Origin: Hyphomonadaceae bacterium UBA2389
Lineage (GTDB): Bacteria > Pseudomonadota > Alphaproteobacteria > Caulobacterales > Aquidulcibacteraceae
Length of the DNA: 10,093 nt
Reading direction: 5' to 3'
Assembly (NCBI GenBank): GCA_002343395.1
Contig: DDSN01000067.1
Span: 1 to 10,093, forward strand
Shown: positions 1 through 6,543 of the stretch, piece by piece
How positions within the stretch are numbered: the first letter of the stretch is position 1
Layout of the letters: every line of letters starts with the position of its first letter
The notes under the pieces: generated by a model
What the model saw: only the letters and a program-made list of their open reading frames with translations
The model's database searches: none
What the model was told of the DNA's origin: nothing
Made by a program: the position numbers and the translations under genes

Positions 1-631
1 CCTCGCCGGTATAGCCCGAGCGCGTGACGGTGATGCGTCCGAACGCGTCATAGCGCTTCACTGTCATGAAGGCCATCTCGGCGAGCGCGGGATCGATCAC
101 GGCGGCGGCGGTTTGCGCCGCGCTTGGCCCCTGCAGCGCGAGCAGGCAGCGGTCGTCGGCGCGCACGAGATTGCCTTCGCCCTTTGTCGCGTCTTCTATC
201 AGCGCCCAGTCCTGATGCTTACAGCCGGCGTTGACGACGATGTAGAGATCCCCCGCCGCGCCCGGTTCGGCTGGACGTGCTATCATCAGATCGTCGAGCA
301 CGCCGCCATCGGCGTTGGTGATCATCGTGTAGCGAACCTGGCCCGCCTTGAGGCCTTGAATGTCGGCGGGCACTAGACGTTCGATGAGCGACGCCGCCTT
401 CTTGTGCGCTGCATCGCCTTCGAGGCCGTGGCCTTTCGGCAGCGCAAAAAAGCATGGTCCCATGTGGCTGACATCGAACAAACCGGCGTGGGTCCGGGTC
501 CAATTATGCTCGGGGATCAAGCCCTCGAACTGCAGCGGCATGTCGTAGCCGGCGAAATCGCCGAACTTGGACGTGCGCGCGCGCCAGATCGCATCGAGCG
601 GCAGCTTCTTTGGTGATCCGGCCTCAGCCAT
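1..631 (-). CDS. gcvT: Aminomethyltransferase, glycine cleavage system T protein (partial, C-terminus outside window)
   Basis: T protein moves the methylene carbon from the aminomethyl-lipoyl group of H protein to tetrahydrofolate, releasing ammonia, in the cytoplasmic glycine cleavage system. I translated the open minus-strand frame from the ATG at 631; about 210 residues are visible before the window edge. Family signatures are LFDVSHMG (51-58), RYTMITNADGGVLDDLMI (100-117, including the conserved Asp pair at 113-114 expected at the folate/catalytic site), NAGCKHQDW (134-142), LLALQGPSA (163-171) and RSGYTGE (204-210). Full-length family members are roughly 360-400 residues, so this is the N-terminal half or more. 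The start is supported by GGAG at 637-640, five bases before the ATG, and by the tandem glycine riboswitch just upstream. gcvH and gcvP would be expected beyond the left edge but cannot be seen. Confidence 0.95.
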   Translation of the reverse strand, partial: MAEAGSPKKLPLDAIWRARTSKFGDFAGYDMPLQFEGLIPEHNWTRTHAGLFDVSHMGPCFFALPKGHGLEGDAAHKKAASLIERLVPADIQGLKAGQVRYTMITNADGGVLDDLMIARPAEPGAAGDLYIVVNAGCKHQDWALIEDATKGEGNLVRADDRCLLALQGPSAAQTAAAVIDPALAEMAFMTVKRYDAFGRITVTRSGYTGE

Positions 632-633
632 GT

Positions 634-640
634 CTTCTCC
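634..640 (-). promoter_or_regulatory. Ribosome binding site of gcvT
   Basis: The minus strand reads GGAGAAG here, with the GGAG core five bases from the ATG at 631. It is the only good Shine-Dalgarno match near that start. It can also pair with the conserved CUCUCAGG strand of aptamer 2 (694-701), which would make it the switch point of the riboswitch; that is inference. Confidence 0.7.
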
Positions 641-644
641 AGGT

Positions 645-659
645 ACGCGCACGGCGCAT
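645..659 (-). other. Short GC hairpin between riboswitch and gcvT ribosome binding site
   Basis: The minus strand reads AUGCGC-CGU-GCGCGU, a six-base-pair stem (one G-U pair) with a three-base loop. It sits between aptamer 2 and the Shine-Dalgarno site. No U-tract follows, so it is not an intrinsic terminator; it may be part of the expression platform or chance in GC-rich DNA. Confidence 0.4.
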
Positions 660-667
660 GCCTTCCG

Positions 668-750
668 GCACGCAGCCCCCGCTGTCCCTGGCGCCTGAGA
701 GATTTACTCCTTCGGCGGCCGCATCGCGTGCGGCTCTATCCAGCGTGTTC
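668..750 (-). promoter_or_regulatory. Glycine riboswitch, aptamer 2 (gcvT-proximal)
   Basis: Read on the minus strand, this contains the glycine-aptamer core: GCCGCCGAAGGAGUAAAUC, then CUCUCAGG at 694-701, then CCAGGGACAGC. These match the conserved GCCGAAGGAGCAA and CUCUCAGGCAAAAGGACAG segments of the family (Rfam glycine riboswitch). The 5' strand reads GGAUAGAGCC (731-741 region) instead of the usual GGAGAG, a small deviation. It lies directly downstream of aptamer 1 with a short linker, which is the classic tandem layout, and 37 bases before the gcvT start. Limits are approximate because the outer P1 stem was judged by eye. Glycine binding is expected to turn gcvT on. Confidence 0.92.
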
Positions 751-838
751 ATCCCCCCGCGGTCCGGTTCCCTGAGAGTTTCCGGGGCGGTTGCTCCTTC
801 GGGGGCGGCGTCTTCGGCCGCGCTCTCCCACGGGGTTC
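751..838 (-). promoter_or_regulatory. Glycine riboswitch, aptamer 1 (promoter-proximal)
   Basis: The minus strand shows GGGAGAGCGCGG (818-829 region), then CCCCGAAGGAGCAACCGCCCC, then GGAAACUCUCAGG (770-783 region) and AACCGGACCG. This is a near-textbook first glycine aptamer: GGAGAG 5' strand, GAAGGAGCAACC core and CUCUCAGG 3' strand. Together with aptamer 2 it forms the two-aptamer glycine switch that commonly precedes glycine cleavage genes. The linker between the aptamers (about 743-758) includes GGAUGAACACGCUGG, which could join a leader-linker kink-turn; I did not fold it. Ends are approximate. Confidence 0.94.
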
Positions 839-1056
839 GCTTGTCTGGCCAAGGCGCGGCGACTCATCCGTCGGCGCGCCCCGTTGCCGCGGAAACTGGT
901 CGCGCGCCGGGCGAGAGTCAATCGCCCGCCTCCGCACGGGCGCATTCGCGATTCGTTTCGCGCATCTCGCCCGATGCGATTTTAGCGCGCTCTCCACAGG
1001 TGGCGTGTGGCGACAAATTCGCGTGACATCGGGCCAATGTTCTAGTCGCGTTCGGC
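839..1056. other. Intergenic region upstream of the gcvT riboswitch
   Basis: No plausible gene is seen between the 3' end of the methyltransferase gene and aptamer 1. The region holds the promoter candidates described separately, an inverted repeat CCACA-N7-TGTGG at 994-1010 that could be an operator, and a six-base-pair stem at 961-978. I see no convincing minus-strand terminator for the methyltransferase gene. Short ORFs here lack family signatures and are taken as spurious. Confidence 0.6.
893..921 (-). promoter_or_regulatory. Weak candidate promoter for the riboswitch-gcvT transcript
   Basis: TTGACT at 916-921 resembles the alphaproteobacterial -35 box TTGAC. Seventeen bases further is CAGTTT (893-898), a poor -10. 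It would start transcription about 50 bases before aptamer 1, which is a sensible place. An alternative -10-like GCTAAAATC lies at 978-986 (minus strand) but has no good -35 at normal distance. Neither is firm. Confidence 0.25.
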
Positions 1057-1821
1057 TCACCCGAATTGGATGCGCGCCTCCCCACGCAGGATCGCGTCGG
1101 CCTGCGGCGTGTACTTGTCCCCGCTCGCGCCGTCGGGATGCAGATCGAGACCGGCGAACAGCGTCAGAGGCGCGCGCGACCCCTTCCACGCGCGGACGAT
1201 GACACGATGCGCCTTCGCTGTCGCCGCAGGTCGAATGGGAAACACCTCGACGCCGCCAAGACGGCCATCGAGCGCGGCGAGAATCTCGCTCAACCGGTGT
1301 GCGCGATGGATCAGCGTCATGCTTGCGCGCGCGGTCATCCGATTGGACCAGACCTTGATCCATTCCGCGACGGGTTGCTCCGACACATAAGCCGCGCGCC
1401 GATCGTCTCGCGGCGGGCGCCCTTCGCCGACCGTGTCGTAGGGAGGATTGAAGAACACGCAGTCGAAAACGCCAAAATCCGCCTGCGGATCCAACGCGTC
1501 GGCCTCTATGATGCATGCGCGATGCGCCTGACCGTTGCGCTGGACATTTTCACGCGCCAATGCGGCGTAAACCGGCTCGCGTTCAATCCCGACGAACTCG
1601 ACTTCCCCTACGCGATCGTAAGAAATAGCGGCCGCCAGCAGCGCGGCGGCGACGCCGCAACAGGGCTCCGCCACACGCGTCCGGTCGCGGCGCGCTCGGA
1701 AAGGCGGCAGCGACGCCGCCAACAACAGCGTGTCCACATTGACACGGTAGCCGCGCGCGGGCTGCCGAATCCGGAGGCGACCGCCGAGCAGCGCGTCGTC
1801 CGTTGTCTCAGTTTCGGCCAT
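1057..1821 (-). CDS. tRNA1(Val) adenine-37 N6-methyltransferase-like protein (TrmN6/YfiC family)
   Basis: Probable class I SAM-dependent methyltransferase, 254 residues, acting on adenine in RNA (A37 of tRNA1-Val in characterised relatives). Residues 24-35 (GYRVNVDTLLLA) match the family's N-terminal GYR...D..LLA signature. Residues 51-59 (AEPCCGVAA) occupy SAM motif I, FVGIERE (76-82) carries the acidic residue of motif II, and NPPY (125-128) is the catalytic motif IV of N6-adenine methyltransferases. The C-terminal part with TLIHRAHRL (169-177) and DKYTPQADAILR (235-246) fits the alphaproteobacterial subgroup. Motif I is unusual: the normal D-x-G-x-G-x-G pattern has lost glycines. The ATG at 1821 was chosen because the domain begins soon after; the frame stays open to 1971 but that stretch looks unlike the family and would run into the divergent gene. 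Its Shine-Dalgarno is weak. The substrate is inferred from family only. Confidence 0.85.
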   Translation of the reverse strand: MAETETTDDALLGGRLRIRQPARGYRVNVDTLLLAASLPPFRARRDRTRVAEPCCGVAAALLAAAISYDRVGEVEFVGIEREPVYAALARENVQRNGQAHRACIIEADALDPQADFGVFDCVFFNPPYDTVGEGRPPRDDRRAAYVSEQPVAEWIKVWSNRMTARASMTLIHRAHRLSEILAALDGRLGGVEVFPIRPAATAKAHRVIVRAWKGSRAPLTLFAGLDLHPDGASGDKYTPQADAILRGEARIQFG

Positions 1822-1863
1822 AAACGCCCGTGCGACCCTTGCGCGCGACTGGTCCACCCTATC

Positions 1864-1892
1864 TTGACCCGCGCGTGGCCGCCCACCATCGT
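1864..1892 (+). promoter_or_regulatory. Weak candidate promoter for the polyprenyl synthase gene
   Basis: TTGACC at 1864-1869 is followed after 17 bases by CATCGT (1887-1892), which shares only part of a -10 consensus. It lies in the 107-base divergent gap and would put the start of transcription about 30 bases before the chosen TTG start. Supported only by position and the -35 match. Confidence 0.25.
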
Positions 1893-1916
1893 CCGCCAAA
1901 ATTGCACACGTCAAGC

Positions 1917-1922
1917 GGAGAG
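1917..1922 (+). promoter_or_regulatory. Ribosome binding site deciding the TTG start of the polyprenyl synthase
   Basis: GGAGAG stands six bases before an in-frame TTG at 1929. The upstream ATG at 1830 has no such site, lies only eight bases from the divergent methyltransferase start, and would add 33 residues with no resemblance to the family. GTG at 1980 is a second in-frame alternative without as good a site. Confidence 0.65.
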
Positions 1923-1928
1923 CCACTT

Positions 1929-2945
1929 TTGGGACCGGCGGTAGGACCTGCCAAGAACGCCCCCGCCGCACCCCATGCGGTGGATCGGCTCGCGGCGCTC
2001 CTGGCCGAGGATCTCGCCGCCGTGGACGCCCTCATCCATCAGCATATGGAGAGCCCGGTTGGAGTCATTCCCAATCTGGCGGCGCACCTGATCGACGCTG
2101 GCGGCAAGCGCATCCGCCCACTCATCACGTTGGCGGCCGCGCGTCTTCTCGGCGGCGGCGGCGACGGCCCGCGCAAGCTGGCCGCCGCGGTGGAGTTCAT
2201 CCACTCGGCGACGCTGCTGCATGATGATGTCGTCGACGTTTCGTCCATGCGGCGCGGCAAGAAGAGCGCCAACGTTCTATGGGGCAACTCAGCGAGCGTG
2301 CTCGTTGGCGACTTCCTGTTCGCGCGATCGTTCAATCTGATGGTCGAGACTGGCGACATCCAGGTGCTCGATATCCTTGCGCGCGCGGCGAGCGTGATCG
2401 CCGAGGGCGAAGTGATGCAGCTCGCCGCGGCGAACGACGCCGACACCACGCGCGAGCGCTACATGGCCATCATCGCCGCGAAGACGGCGGCTTTGTTCGC
2501 GGCGGCGGGCAAGGCCGGCGCGGTGGCGGCGGGCCGGCCAGGGCCAGAAGCGGCGGCGCTCGAAACCTACGGCCGCGAACTTGGGCTGGCGTTCCAACTG
2601 GTCGACGACGCGCTCGACTACGGCGGCATGTCGCAAACCATGGGCAAGAACGCGGGCGACGACTTCAAGGAAGGCAAGGTCACGTTGCCAGTCGTGTTCG
2701 CACGCGACGCCGGCGACGAGGGCGAACGCGCATTCTGGCGACGCGCGATGGGCGGCGAACGCACGGATGACGATTTTCATCGCGCGGTCGCCTTGCTCAA
2801 ACGCCACAATGCGATTGGCCGCACCATCGACGCAGCGCGGGCGCACGCCCAAACCGCGCGCGATGCGCTCAACTTCTTGCCCGCGAACGCGTATCGCGAG
2901 GCGCTCGAGGCGCTGCCGGACTTCGTGGTCGAACGCGCTTATTGA
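1929..2945 (+). CDS. ispB: Long-chain all-trans polyprenyl diphosphate synthase (octaprenyl/decaprenyl type)
   Basis: Condenses isopentenyl diphosphate onto an allylic primer to make the C40-C50 side chain of ubiquinone, in the cytoplasm. From the TTG start it has 338 residues, normal for the family. Visible motifs are GGKRIRP (58-64, diphosphate binding), first Asp-rich motif DDVVD (99-103) in LLHDDVVDVSSMRRG, GNSASVLVGDFLFARSF (119-135), second Asp-rich motif DDALD (226-230) and GKNAGDDFKEGKVTLP (239-254). Residues before the first motif (HSATLLH, small Ala/Thr rather than aromatic) indicate a long-chain product as in E. coli IspB and argue against a farnesyl or geranylgeranyl synthase. Exact chain length (C40 or C50) cannot be read from this. 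It is divergent from the methyltransferase gene, and its TGA (2943-2945) overlaps the end of the converging glycosyltransferase gene by seven bases. The start is less certain than the product. Confidence 0.92.
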   Translation: MGPAVGPAKNAPAAPHAVDRLAALLAEDLAAVDALIHQHMESPVGVIPNLAAHLIDAGGKRIRPLITLAAARLLGGGGDGPRKLAAAVEFIHSATLLHDDVVDVSSMRRGKKSANVLWGNSASVLVGDFLFARSFNLMVETGDIQVLDILARAASVIAEGEVMQLAAANDADTTRERYMAIIAAKTAALFAAAGKAGAVAAGRPGPEAAALETYGRELGLAFQLVDDALDYGGMSQTMGKNAGDDFKEGKVTLPVVFARDAGDEGERAFWRRAMGGERTDDDFHRAVALLKRHNAIGRTIDAARAHAQTARDALNFLPANAYREALEALPDFVVERAY

Positions 2946-3997
2946 TCGAGTTGATCCAAGCCGCGCGCCCGCGCGAAGCCCCGGACAGCGACGGATACGC
3001 CCACGGACACAACAGCCAAGATCGCGAGCGCGACCCACGACTCGGCGCCTTCGTGGCGATGGGCGAGCGCGAAACCGATCAACCCGCACACCGCCATCGC
3101 CGCCCAGTAAACCAATGAGATGTTGCGATGGCTCCAGCCGCTTCGCAGCGCGATTTGGTACAAGTGTTCCTGATGTCCCACGAGAATTTTGCGCCGACGT
3201 TTGACACGCCACGCCAAGGTCAGCAACGCGTCGGCAAGGATCGGGAAGAACAGGATGGGCGGCACGAACGGCGAAACCCCAGTGCGCGCCAACACGATGA
3301 GGGAAGCGATCGCGGCGACCGCGCCAGCGAACAGAGCGCCGGCGTCTCCCGCGAAAATCTTTCCGTTCGGAAAATTCCAAACCAGGAACCCGGCAATGCC
3401 GCCAGCGGCGCAAAAACAAAGCGCCGCCGCCACATTCGAACCGTTCACGACTGCGATCGCCGCGAGCGCGAACAGACCGATCGCCATCGAACCCATCGCC
3501 AATCCGTTGGCGCCGTCCATGAAGTTCACGGCGTTCACCATGGTGAACGCCCAAAGCGCGGTCCCAAAGAGACCGAGCGATAGGCCAAGCCGCCACTCGA
3601 CGCCGGGTCCCAGCGGCAGCTCGTCGACAACGCCCATGGTGATGGCGGCGGCGATCGAAAGCAGGGAGAAAGACAGAAACTTCAGGCGGGGGCCGAGCGC
3701 GCGGTTATCGTCGACGAACCCGATCAGCAGAAAGATGAAGGACAGGACCGAGGCGAGCCACGCAAGCGATGCGACCTGGCGGGTCAAACCGATCGCGTCG
3801 CCATATTCGATCAACGCCACGAGCCCCGCCGTATAGCCGAGCGCGATCCCGATCCCGCCGCTCGTGGGGGTTGGCCCGCGATGCGTCTTGCGCGCGGCGT
3901 CGGGCACATCGACCGGGCCCGCCGCCATTTGCACGCGGCACACGATCAAACTCACCAATCCCGCAGCCGCGGCGCCGCCCAGCAATTCCCAGATCAC
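2939..3997 (-). CDS. MraY/WecA-family polyprenyl-phosphate sugar-1-phosphate transferase (glycosyl transferase family 4)
   Basis: Integral membrane enzyme that should move a sugar-1-phosphate from a UDP-sugar to undecaprenyl phosphate, the first step of a surface polysaccharide or lipid-linked glycan. The 352 residues show about ten hydrophobic segments plus the family's cytoplasmic motifs: RKTHRGPTPTSGG (36-48), Mg-binding FVDD (94-97), NAVNFMDGANGLA (155-167), FAGDAGALFAG (215-225) and HQEHLYQ (275-281). The HxxHLYQ form resembles WbpL-like enzymes rather than the HxHH of WecA, and the protein lacks MraY-specific features, so O-antigen or other polysaccharide initiation is likelier than peptidoglycan synthesis. 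The sugar is unknown. It starts with GTG, with GAGG at 4004-4007 six bases ahead, 24 bases after ispE, so it is probably the last gene of that operon. No other polysaccharide genes are nearby. Confidence 0.9.
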   Translation of the reverse strand: MIWELLGGAAAAGLVSLIVCRVQMAAGPVDVPDAARKTHRGPTPTSGGIGIALGYTAGLVALIEYGDAIGLTRQVASLAWLASVLSFIFLLIGFVDDNRALGPRLKFLSFSLLSIAAAITMGVVDELPLGPGVEWRLGLSLGLFGTALWAFTMVNAVNFMDGANGLAMGSMAIGLFALAAIAVVNGSNVAAALCFCAAGGIAGFLVWNFPNGKIFAGDAGALFAGAVAAIASLIVLARTGVSPFVPPILFFPILADALLTLAWRVKRRRKILVGHQEHLYQIALRSGWSHRNISLVYWAAMAVCGLIGFALAHRHEGAESWVALAILAVVSVGVSVAVRGFARARGLDQLDQ

Positions 3998-4021
3998 TCG
4001 CCACCTCGCGCGCCGTTGGGG

Positions 4022-4909
4022 CTAGCGGGCCGTCGGAGGCGGGTCAAGCTGAGCGCCGAGGGTCGTGGCACGCACCCACCAGGAAGCGTGATTCTGACGC
4101 AGTTTCTCCGCCATATCCTCCGCTTCAGCGCGCGTATTGAGCAAAGCGAACACCGTGGCGCCGCTCCCTGAAAGCGCGACGTAGCGCACGCGCGAATCGG
4201 AACGCAGCGCTGATTCGACAATTCCGATCGCAGGCATCAGCGCGTGCGCGGGCTCGGCCAAGTCATTGCCCAAAAGCGCGGCGCCGGCGATCGCCTCCTC
4301 CGCGGTGCGCCAGTTGGGCGGGTTTTCATCCAGCGCGGGCGCGCCTCGGTCCATGGCGTCAAATTGCCGATACACCAGCGGCGTCGATAGCGGCTTGAGC
4401 GGATTGACTAACACCGCATGCAGCGCCGGCAGCGGCAGCGGCGCGCACCTTTCGCCCACGCCGGTCATGAAGGCGCTTTGCGCAGCGACGCAGACCGGAA
4501 CATCGCCGCCAAGCGGTCGCGCAATCGACGCCAATCGCTCCACGCCAAATCCCAGCTCCCAAATCACATTCAAGGCTTTGAGCACGGCGGCGGCGTCGGA
4601 CGACCCGCCGCCTATTCCTGACGCGATGGGGAGACTTTTCTCCAGCGTCACCCTGGCCCCCGACCGTACGCCGCCAGCTTCGCCAAGCGCCGCCATCGCC
4701 TTGAGGACAATGTTGTCGCCTCCATCAAGATCGCGCGCGAATGGCCCGGTCACAACGAGTTCGCGGTCGGGCGTCCGCTCCGCCTCGATCCAATCGCCCA
4801 CGTCCGCGAACACGACAACGCTCGCCAGCGGGTGCATCCCATCCGCACGCGGGCGGCCAACCTTTAGCGTGAGATTGATCTTCGCCGGAGCGAAGACACG
4901 GACGCTCAT
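4022..4909 (-). CDS. ispE: 4-diphosphocytidyl-2-C-methyl-D-erythritol kinase
   Basis: Phosphorylates the 2-hydroxyl of CDP-methylerythritol with ATP, the fourth enzymatic step of the non-mevalonate (MEP) isoprenoid pathway, in the cytoplasm. The 295-residue length is normal. GHMP-kinase features are all present: FAPAKINLTLKVG (6-18) with the substrate/catalytic Lys10, DGMHPL (23-28) in place of the common DGYHEL, the glycine-rich ATP loop PIASGIGGGSSDAAA (94-108), GGDVP (134-138) with catalytic Asp136, LGNDLAEPA (213-221) and the C-terminal LSGSGATVFAL (246-256). The ATG overlaps the TGA of the upstream TPR lipoprotein gene by four bases (ATGA). With only a weak Shine-Dalgarno of its own, translation is probably coupled. 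The phosphosugar transferase gene follows after 24 bases. Confidence 0.97.
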   Translation of the reverse strand: MSVRVFAPAKINLTLKVGRPRADGMHPLASVVVFADVGDWIEAERTPDRELVVTGPFARDLDGGDNIVLKAMAALGEAGGVRSGARVTLEKSLPIASGIGGGSSDAAAVLKALNVIWELGFGVERLASIARPLGGDVPVCVAAQSAFMTGVGERCAPLPLPALHAVLVNPLKPLSTPLVYRQFDAMDRGAPALDENPPNWRTAEEAIAGAALLGNDLAEPAHALMPAIGIVESALRSDSRVRYVALSGSGATVFALLNTRAEAEDMAEKLRQNHASWWVRATTLGAQLDPPPTAR

Positions 4910-6543
4910 GGCCGCGCGACGTCCGGCAAGCCGGCGTCCAGCTTGGCCTGCGCCGCGGCCGCCGCGTCAGGATCCAGCGTCATCGCGCGGCGCCATTGAA
5001 AACGTGCTTCGGTGCGACGCCCAACGCGCCAGTACACATCGCCGAGGTGATCGTTGAGCGTGGCGTCCGCTGGTTCAAGCTCAACGGCGCGCTCGATGTA
5101 TTCAAGCGCTTGATCGTAGTCGCCAAGACGAAAATGCGCCCAACCCAGACTGTCGAGTATCGCGCCGGAATGCGGGCGCAACTGCACCGCGCGTTGCAGC
5201 ATCGCCAGCCCTTCCTGCAAGCGCACGCCGCGATCCACCCACGAATAGCCAAGATAGTTCATGACATCCGGCTGCTCAGGCGAAAGCTCCAAGGCGCGCA
5301 GGAAATCCGCCTCGGCTTCGGGCCATCTCCCCTGGCGTTCGCGCGCGGCGCCGCGCGCGAAGAGCAACCGCCAATCATCGGGTTGAGCCGCCAGCAAAGC
5401 CGAATAAGCGCGCTCCGCCTCGGGGTGCCTGTCGAGATCGCGGTTCATGTCCGCGACCGCGCGCAGCGCGCGAGCATCGCCAGAATCGGCTGCGGTCCGC
5501 AGCAGGGCGATGGCTTCGTCATGGCGGCCGCCGTCAAACACAACCCATGCATCGAGCACGCGTGCGGCGCTCGCATAGGGCGATGCGGCGCCAATATCCG
5601 CGTACGCCGCGCGGGCAAGACTGGCGTGCCCCAGCCGCGCGTGCATCTGCGCGAAGGTCAACCGCGCGCCGTCGAATTCCGGGTCAAGCATGAGCGCCAG
5701 CGTCAACGCTGAAAGCGCGTTGGCGTCGTCGCCTTCTTGCTGAAAAATCGCCGCCATGCCGTAAAGACCAACCGCCGCGCCCCGCGCCGGCGTCAGCGGC
5801 GCCGCCGCCACGGGACCGCCTTGCTGAAGACGCGCACGCGCGGCCGCCAGCGCGGGATTGGAGCGGTTGCCTTCCTGGTCGAGCGCCGAGGCGGCGTCAG
5901 CGCCGCGACCCACGCGGTTCAACAAATCCGCCTGGCGCTCAACCGCGGGCGGGAGCCACAAGCCGCCGCGCGCGGCCAGATCATAGGCGGCGATCGCCTC
6001 TTCGTTGCGGCCTTCAAAATCGAGCGCCATCGCCTGCTGATAAGCGAGCAGCCCGCCGTACGGCCTGATTTGCGCCAACGGCGCCAATTCGAGCAGCACT
6101 TCGTCACTTTGGCTCTGCGCTGTGCGCGCCCACACAAGGAGGATGCGCGCCATCAACTCCTCGGCGGCGGTGCCTTGAGCGGCCAGAAGCGCATCTGAAG
6201 ACGCCTGCCAGCGACGCGCCGCCAGCGCGTCGACCGCGCGCACAAGGTAAACCTGAGCAGGCGCATTGTCCCGCGGCGCCAAGCGCGCCGCCTGACGCGC
6301 CCGATCAGAATCGCCAGACGCCAGCGACGCGGCGACAGCGCCCGCGATCAGCGCGTCGTCGCCAGGCTGACGCTGCAGCGCCGCCCAGTAGCGATCCGCG
6401 GCCGCTTCGTGGTCCTCGCGCAGATTGGCGATGCGCGCCACGAGATAATCGGCATACGCTTGCGCCTGCTCAGGCGGCCGCGACGTGGTCGCGCAAGCCG
6501 CCAGCGCCGTGCACAGCAACGCCGCTCCGACGCCGCGTCTCAC
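4906..6543 (-). CDS. TPR-repeat lipoprotein of unknown function
   Basis: Predicted exported, lipid-anchored scaffold protein of 545 residues. The N-terminus is a lipoprotein signal: two arginines, a hydrophobic stretch and the lipobox LAAC with Cys17; Ala18 at +2 suggests the outer membrane by the usual sorting rule. The rest is almost all helical repeats rich in Ala, with clear tetratricopeptide units. The best three are spaced about 34 residues apart, around Leu-Gly at 431, 466 and 500 (NYLGYSW, DSLGWAHFRLGDY, NDHLGDVYWRVGR). No enzymatic motif was seen. TPRs normally bind other proteins, but the partner is unknown. It starts with GTG at 6543, overlapping the TGA of the next upstream TPR gene in a GTGA arrangement, and its own stop overlaps the ispE ATG. 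The C-terminal module resembles that of the upstream TPR protein, suggesting an old duplication. Confidence 0.87.
   Translation of the reverse strand: MRRGVGAALLCTALAACATTSRPPEQAQAYADYLVARIANLREDHEAAADRYWAALQRQPGDDALIAGAVAASLASGDSDRARQAARLAPRDNAPAQVYLVRAVDALAARRWQASSDALLAAQGTAAEELMARILLVWARTAQSQSDEVLLELAPLAQIRPYGGLLAYQQAMALDFEGRNEEAIAAYDLAARGGLWLPPAVERQADLLNRVGRGADAASALDQEGNRSNPALAAARARLQQGGPVAAAPLTPARGAAVGLYGMAAIFQQEGDDANALSALTLALMLDPEFDGARLTFAQMHARLGHASLARAAYADIGAASPYASAARVLDAWVVFDGGRHDEAIALLRTAADSGDARALRAVADMNRDLDRHPEAERAYSALLAAQPDDWRLLFARGAARERQGRWPEAEADFLRALELSPEQPDVMNYLGYSWVDRGVRLQEGLAMLQRAVQLRPHSGAILDSLGWAHFRLGDYDQALEYIERAVELEPADATLNDHLGDVYWRVGRRTEARFQWRRAMTLDPDAAAAAQAKLDAGLPDVARP

Noticed and set aside
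961..983. Stem CGCATC-N6-GATGCG followed by ATTTT on the plus strand, like an intrinsic terminator
   Set aside because: No plus-strand gene ends there, and on the minus strand the T-run precedes the stem. The stem is short, so probably chance.
749..1516. Minus-strand ORF of 255 codons covering the riboswitch and part of the methyltransferase gene
   Set aside because: It overlaps both the methyltransferase coding sequence in another frame and the structured leader. It is Arg-rich without family signal.
1066..1944. Long plus-strand ORF of 292 codons opposite the methyltransferase gene
   Set aside because: Antisense shadow in GC-rich DNA. The opposite strand has the family motifs, and this frame shows none and is Arg-rich.
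2289..3596. Long minus-strand ORF of 435 codons spanning the ispB and phosphosugar transferase region
   Set aside because: It crosses the convergent gene ends in the wrong frame, is extremely Arg-rich, and has no recognisable motif. Both real genes are certain.
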